From the NCBI GenBank assembly GCA_036268615.1, contig DATATV010000028.1, positions 1-64,000 on the forward strand: 64,000 bases of DNA, written 5' to 3'. Every line of letters begins with the position of its first letter. Within the stretch, counting starts at the first letter, position 1. Made by a program: the position numbers and the translations under genes. The notes beneath the pieces were generated by a model that was not told the origin of the DNA, made no database searches, and was given only the letters and a program-made list of their open reading frames with translations. Positions 62,367-64,000 of the stretch are shown piece after piece. The stretch is from DATATV01 sp036268615. Its GTDB lineage: Bacteria; Actinomycetota; Actinomycetes; Mycobacteriales; Pseudonocardiaceae.

Positions 62367-63305
62367 TCAGACCAGTTGATCCCGGTGCTGCGCCACGAAC
62401 TCCGTCAAAGCCTCCCGCCAGGGTCGTAGTGGGGTGAGGCCGGCTGTGCGCCAGGTGGTGTCGGCCAGCACCGAGTACGCGGGCCTGGGAGCTGGGCGTG
62501 GGAAGTCCGCTGTGGTGCAGGGTTTCACTCGCTCCGGGTCCATCCCCAGCTCGGCGAACACCGCTTGGGCGAGGCCGAACCAGGTTGTTTCTCCGCCGCC
62601 GGTGCAGTGCAGCACTCGGTGGTCCGGACCACTTCCCTCGACCGCCTTGCCGGCGAGCTCCAGCAAGCCCCCGGCCAGGTCGGCCGACCACGTCGGCGAA
62701 CCTCGTTGGTCGTCCACAACGGACAGTTCTGGACGGGTGTTGCCCAGCTTGGCCATTGTCCTGACGAAGTTGCTGCCGGCCGCGCCGTAGACCCACGCCG
62801 TCCGGACGACCCAGGACTGGTCCGTACCGGTCAACACCGCCCGCTCGCCGGCGAGTTTGGTCCGGCCATAGACCGATCGCGGGCCGGTCGGATCGTCGGG
62901 CTCGTACGGCTTCCGCGCATCCCCGGGAAAGACATAGTCGGTGGACACGTGCAGCAGTGGCACGCCCCGGCTGGCGCAGACCGCCGCCAGTAGGGCCGGT
63001 CCGGTGGCATTGATCGCCTCGGCGCGGTCGGTGTCGTCCTCGGCCGCGTCCACCGCCGTGTAGGCCGCCGCATTGCACACCACTGGTCGCGAATCGTCGG
63101 CGCGGGCGGACTTCACCAGTGCGTCGACGGCGGCGGTGACCGACGCCACAGCTGTGATGTCCAACTCGGCAGAACCCGGCGCGGTCACCGATCCGTACGC
63201 CGCCCCCAGCCGGGCCAGGTCACTGCCCAACTGGCCGCGCCCACCTGGCACCAAGAGTGCCAATCGCCCGTTCGTGTGGTTCTCGCCCGCCTTGTTTGAC
63301 CGCAT
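62367..63305 (-). CDS. rmlD: dTDP-4-dehydrorhamnose reductase
   Basis: This is the last step of dTDP-L-rhamnose synthesis (NADPH-dependent). The 312-residue SDR protein has the nucleotide motif GGRGQLG, catalytic YGRTK (Tyr, Lys), HVSTDYVFPGD with the catalytic Thr and Asp, and VVRTAWVYGAAGSNFV. The first residues (MRSNKAGENHTNGR) before the Rossmann strand may not be native; a later start is possible. It corresponds to Rv3266c, between WbbL-like and LCP genes, and supplies WbbL's donor. It diverges from the LCP gene. Confidence 0.94.
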   Translation of the reverse strand: MRSNKAGENHTNGRLALLVPGGRGQLGSDLARLGAAYGSVTAPGSAELDITAVASVTAAVDALVKSARADDSRPVVCNAAAYTAVDAAEDDTDRAEAINATGPALLAAVCASRGVPLLHVSTDYVFPGDARKPYEPDDPTGPRSVYGRTKLAGERAVLTGTDQSWVVRTAWVYGAAGSNFVRTMAKLGNTRPELSVVDDQRGSPTWSADLAGGLLELAGKAVEGSGPDHRVLHCTGGGETTWFGLAQAVFAELGMDPERVKPCTTADFPRPAPRPAYSVLADTTWRTAGLTPLRPWREALTEFVAQHRDQLV

Positions 63306-63423
63306 TTCGCCCTTTCGTTCGTCGCCGCAAAAGTTTTACATGGCCGATGCAACGGATCGACCGCGCCATACGTATTAACTAGAGAGCGAGCCAGTTGGTC
63401 GGGATGGTCGGGGAGGTACTGGC

Positions 63424-64000
63424 TTGGACGGCGATGACGTGACGGCGGAGGAAACCCAGCCGCCCGAACCCACACAGACACCGGAGAGCACCACTGCGCC
63501 GGTAGATTCGGCGCGCCCGGACGATGGGCCCACGGACGCCGGGCCCACCGACAGCGAAACCACCGACAGCGAAACCACCGTCGTCGAAGCCGGGCCCGAG
63601 CCCGAAGCCGGGCCGGCCGACGGGTCGAACGCGGCCGGACCTGAGGCTACGGCCGACGTGCCGAGGATGCGCACGGCTCCGGTCTACCAGGCGAGCATCC
63701 TGCACCGGGTGTTCCGGGTCACCGGCCGGATCTCGTTGGCGATCCTGTCCGTGGTGGTGCTGAGCGGAGCCGGTTACGCCTGGGCCACCAATCAGCACAT
63801 CAACAACGGCATCGCCACCACCAACGTCATCCCCAACTCGGTGGTCGAGCCGACAACCCAGGTTCAGCGGGGACTCGGCACCACCGTCTCGACCGAGCAG
63901 GACATCCTGTTGGTCGGGATGGACAGCCGCACCGACTCGCACGGCAACCCGTTGCCCGCCAGTGAGTTCAACATGCTCAACGCGGGCCCGGACACCGGCG
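63424..64000 (+). CDS. LytR-CpsA-Psr (LCP) family wall-glycan ligase (N-terminal part)
   Basis: The gene is cut by the window edge. I read it from TTG 63424, because GGGGAGG ends 7 bases upstream; GTG 63439 is an alternative. A long acidic, Pro/Thr-rich cytoplasmic N-terminus (with TDSETTDSETT repeats) precedes a transmembrane helix (about residues 105-125, ISLAILSVVVLSGAGYAWA). The start of the LCP domain then reads EQDILLVGMDSRTDSHGNPLP and FNMLNAGPDTG. LCP proteins move lipid-linked polymers onto peptidoglycan; Rv3267 (CpsA1-type) is the counterpart and attaches arabinogalactan in mycobacteria. Confidence 0.88.
   Translation, partial: MDGDDVTAEETQPPEPTQTPESTTAPVDSARPDDGPTDAGPTDSETTDSETTVVEAGPEPEAGPADGSNAAGPEATADVPRMRTAPVYQASILHRVFRVTGRISLAILSVVVLSGAGYAWATNQHINNGIATTNVIPNSVVEPTTQVQRGLGTTVSTEQDILLVGMDSRTDSHGNPLPASEFNMLNAGPDTG

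Overview
The window is a high-GC actinobacterial chromosome segment, most likely from the Pseudonocardiales. It holds actinobacterial markers (mtrAB-lpqB, a WhiB2-type regulator, F420 genes fbiA/fbiB, DUF3499 and DUF6912 proteins, an Rv3235-like protein). Its gene order follows, with insertions, the Mycobacterium tuberculosis block from about Rv3226c (SRAP protein) to Rv3267 (LCP protein). Starts are often GTG, and many neighbours overlap by ATGA or GTGA. I saw no tRNA, rRNA, CRISPR array, phage or insertion sequence.

Left third (1-27,300): SRAP abasic-site protein, aroA-rsgA, a LppX/LprG-like lipoprotein, proline catabolism (pruA), a WS/DGAT acyltransferase back-to-back with an rRNA methyltransferase, an Rv3235-like protein, secA, the ribosome hibernation factor, comF, the mtrA-mtrB-lpqB signalling operon, tmk and ahcY. 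The stretch around secA, hpf and comF is unusual. It has long non-coding spacers made of short repeated words, with one G-quadruplex-prone tract. It also has two tandem perfect DnaA boxes upstream of comF, and two degraded genes (a membrane protein and a lipoprotein) between comF and lpqB, where these genes usually lie together.

Middle (27,400-53,400): an unusual membrane protein with a lipase-type GHSQG motif, an orphan GlmL-type ATPase followed on the same strand by rmlB, and a secreted alpha-galactosidase with a ricin-type lectin domain and its own candidate operator. Next comes the mannose-phosphate block (manA, SIS-like protein, Trm112-like protein, phosphomannomutase) and a 1137-residue membrane glycosyltransferase. 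whiB2 and an M50-type protein diverge across a strikingly symmetric 30-bp dyad. Then follow fbiA-fbiB-Nudix, an accessory insert (oxidoreductase, AraC, LysR, AlkA-like glycosylase) and a mannose-1-phosphate guanylyltransferase-like gene.

Right end (53,400-64,000): a cell-envelope glycan locus with a WbbL-like rhamnosyltransferase, five further glycosyltransferases (one a GT2-GT4 fusion), rmlD and the start of an LCP ligase. With rmlB and the mannose genes, these would supply activated rhamnose and mannose, assemble lipid-linked glycan and attach it to the wall.

Convergent gene pairs here are packed tightly. Three pairs share one CTAG as both stop codons, and one pair has both stops inside a single hairpin.
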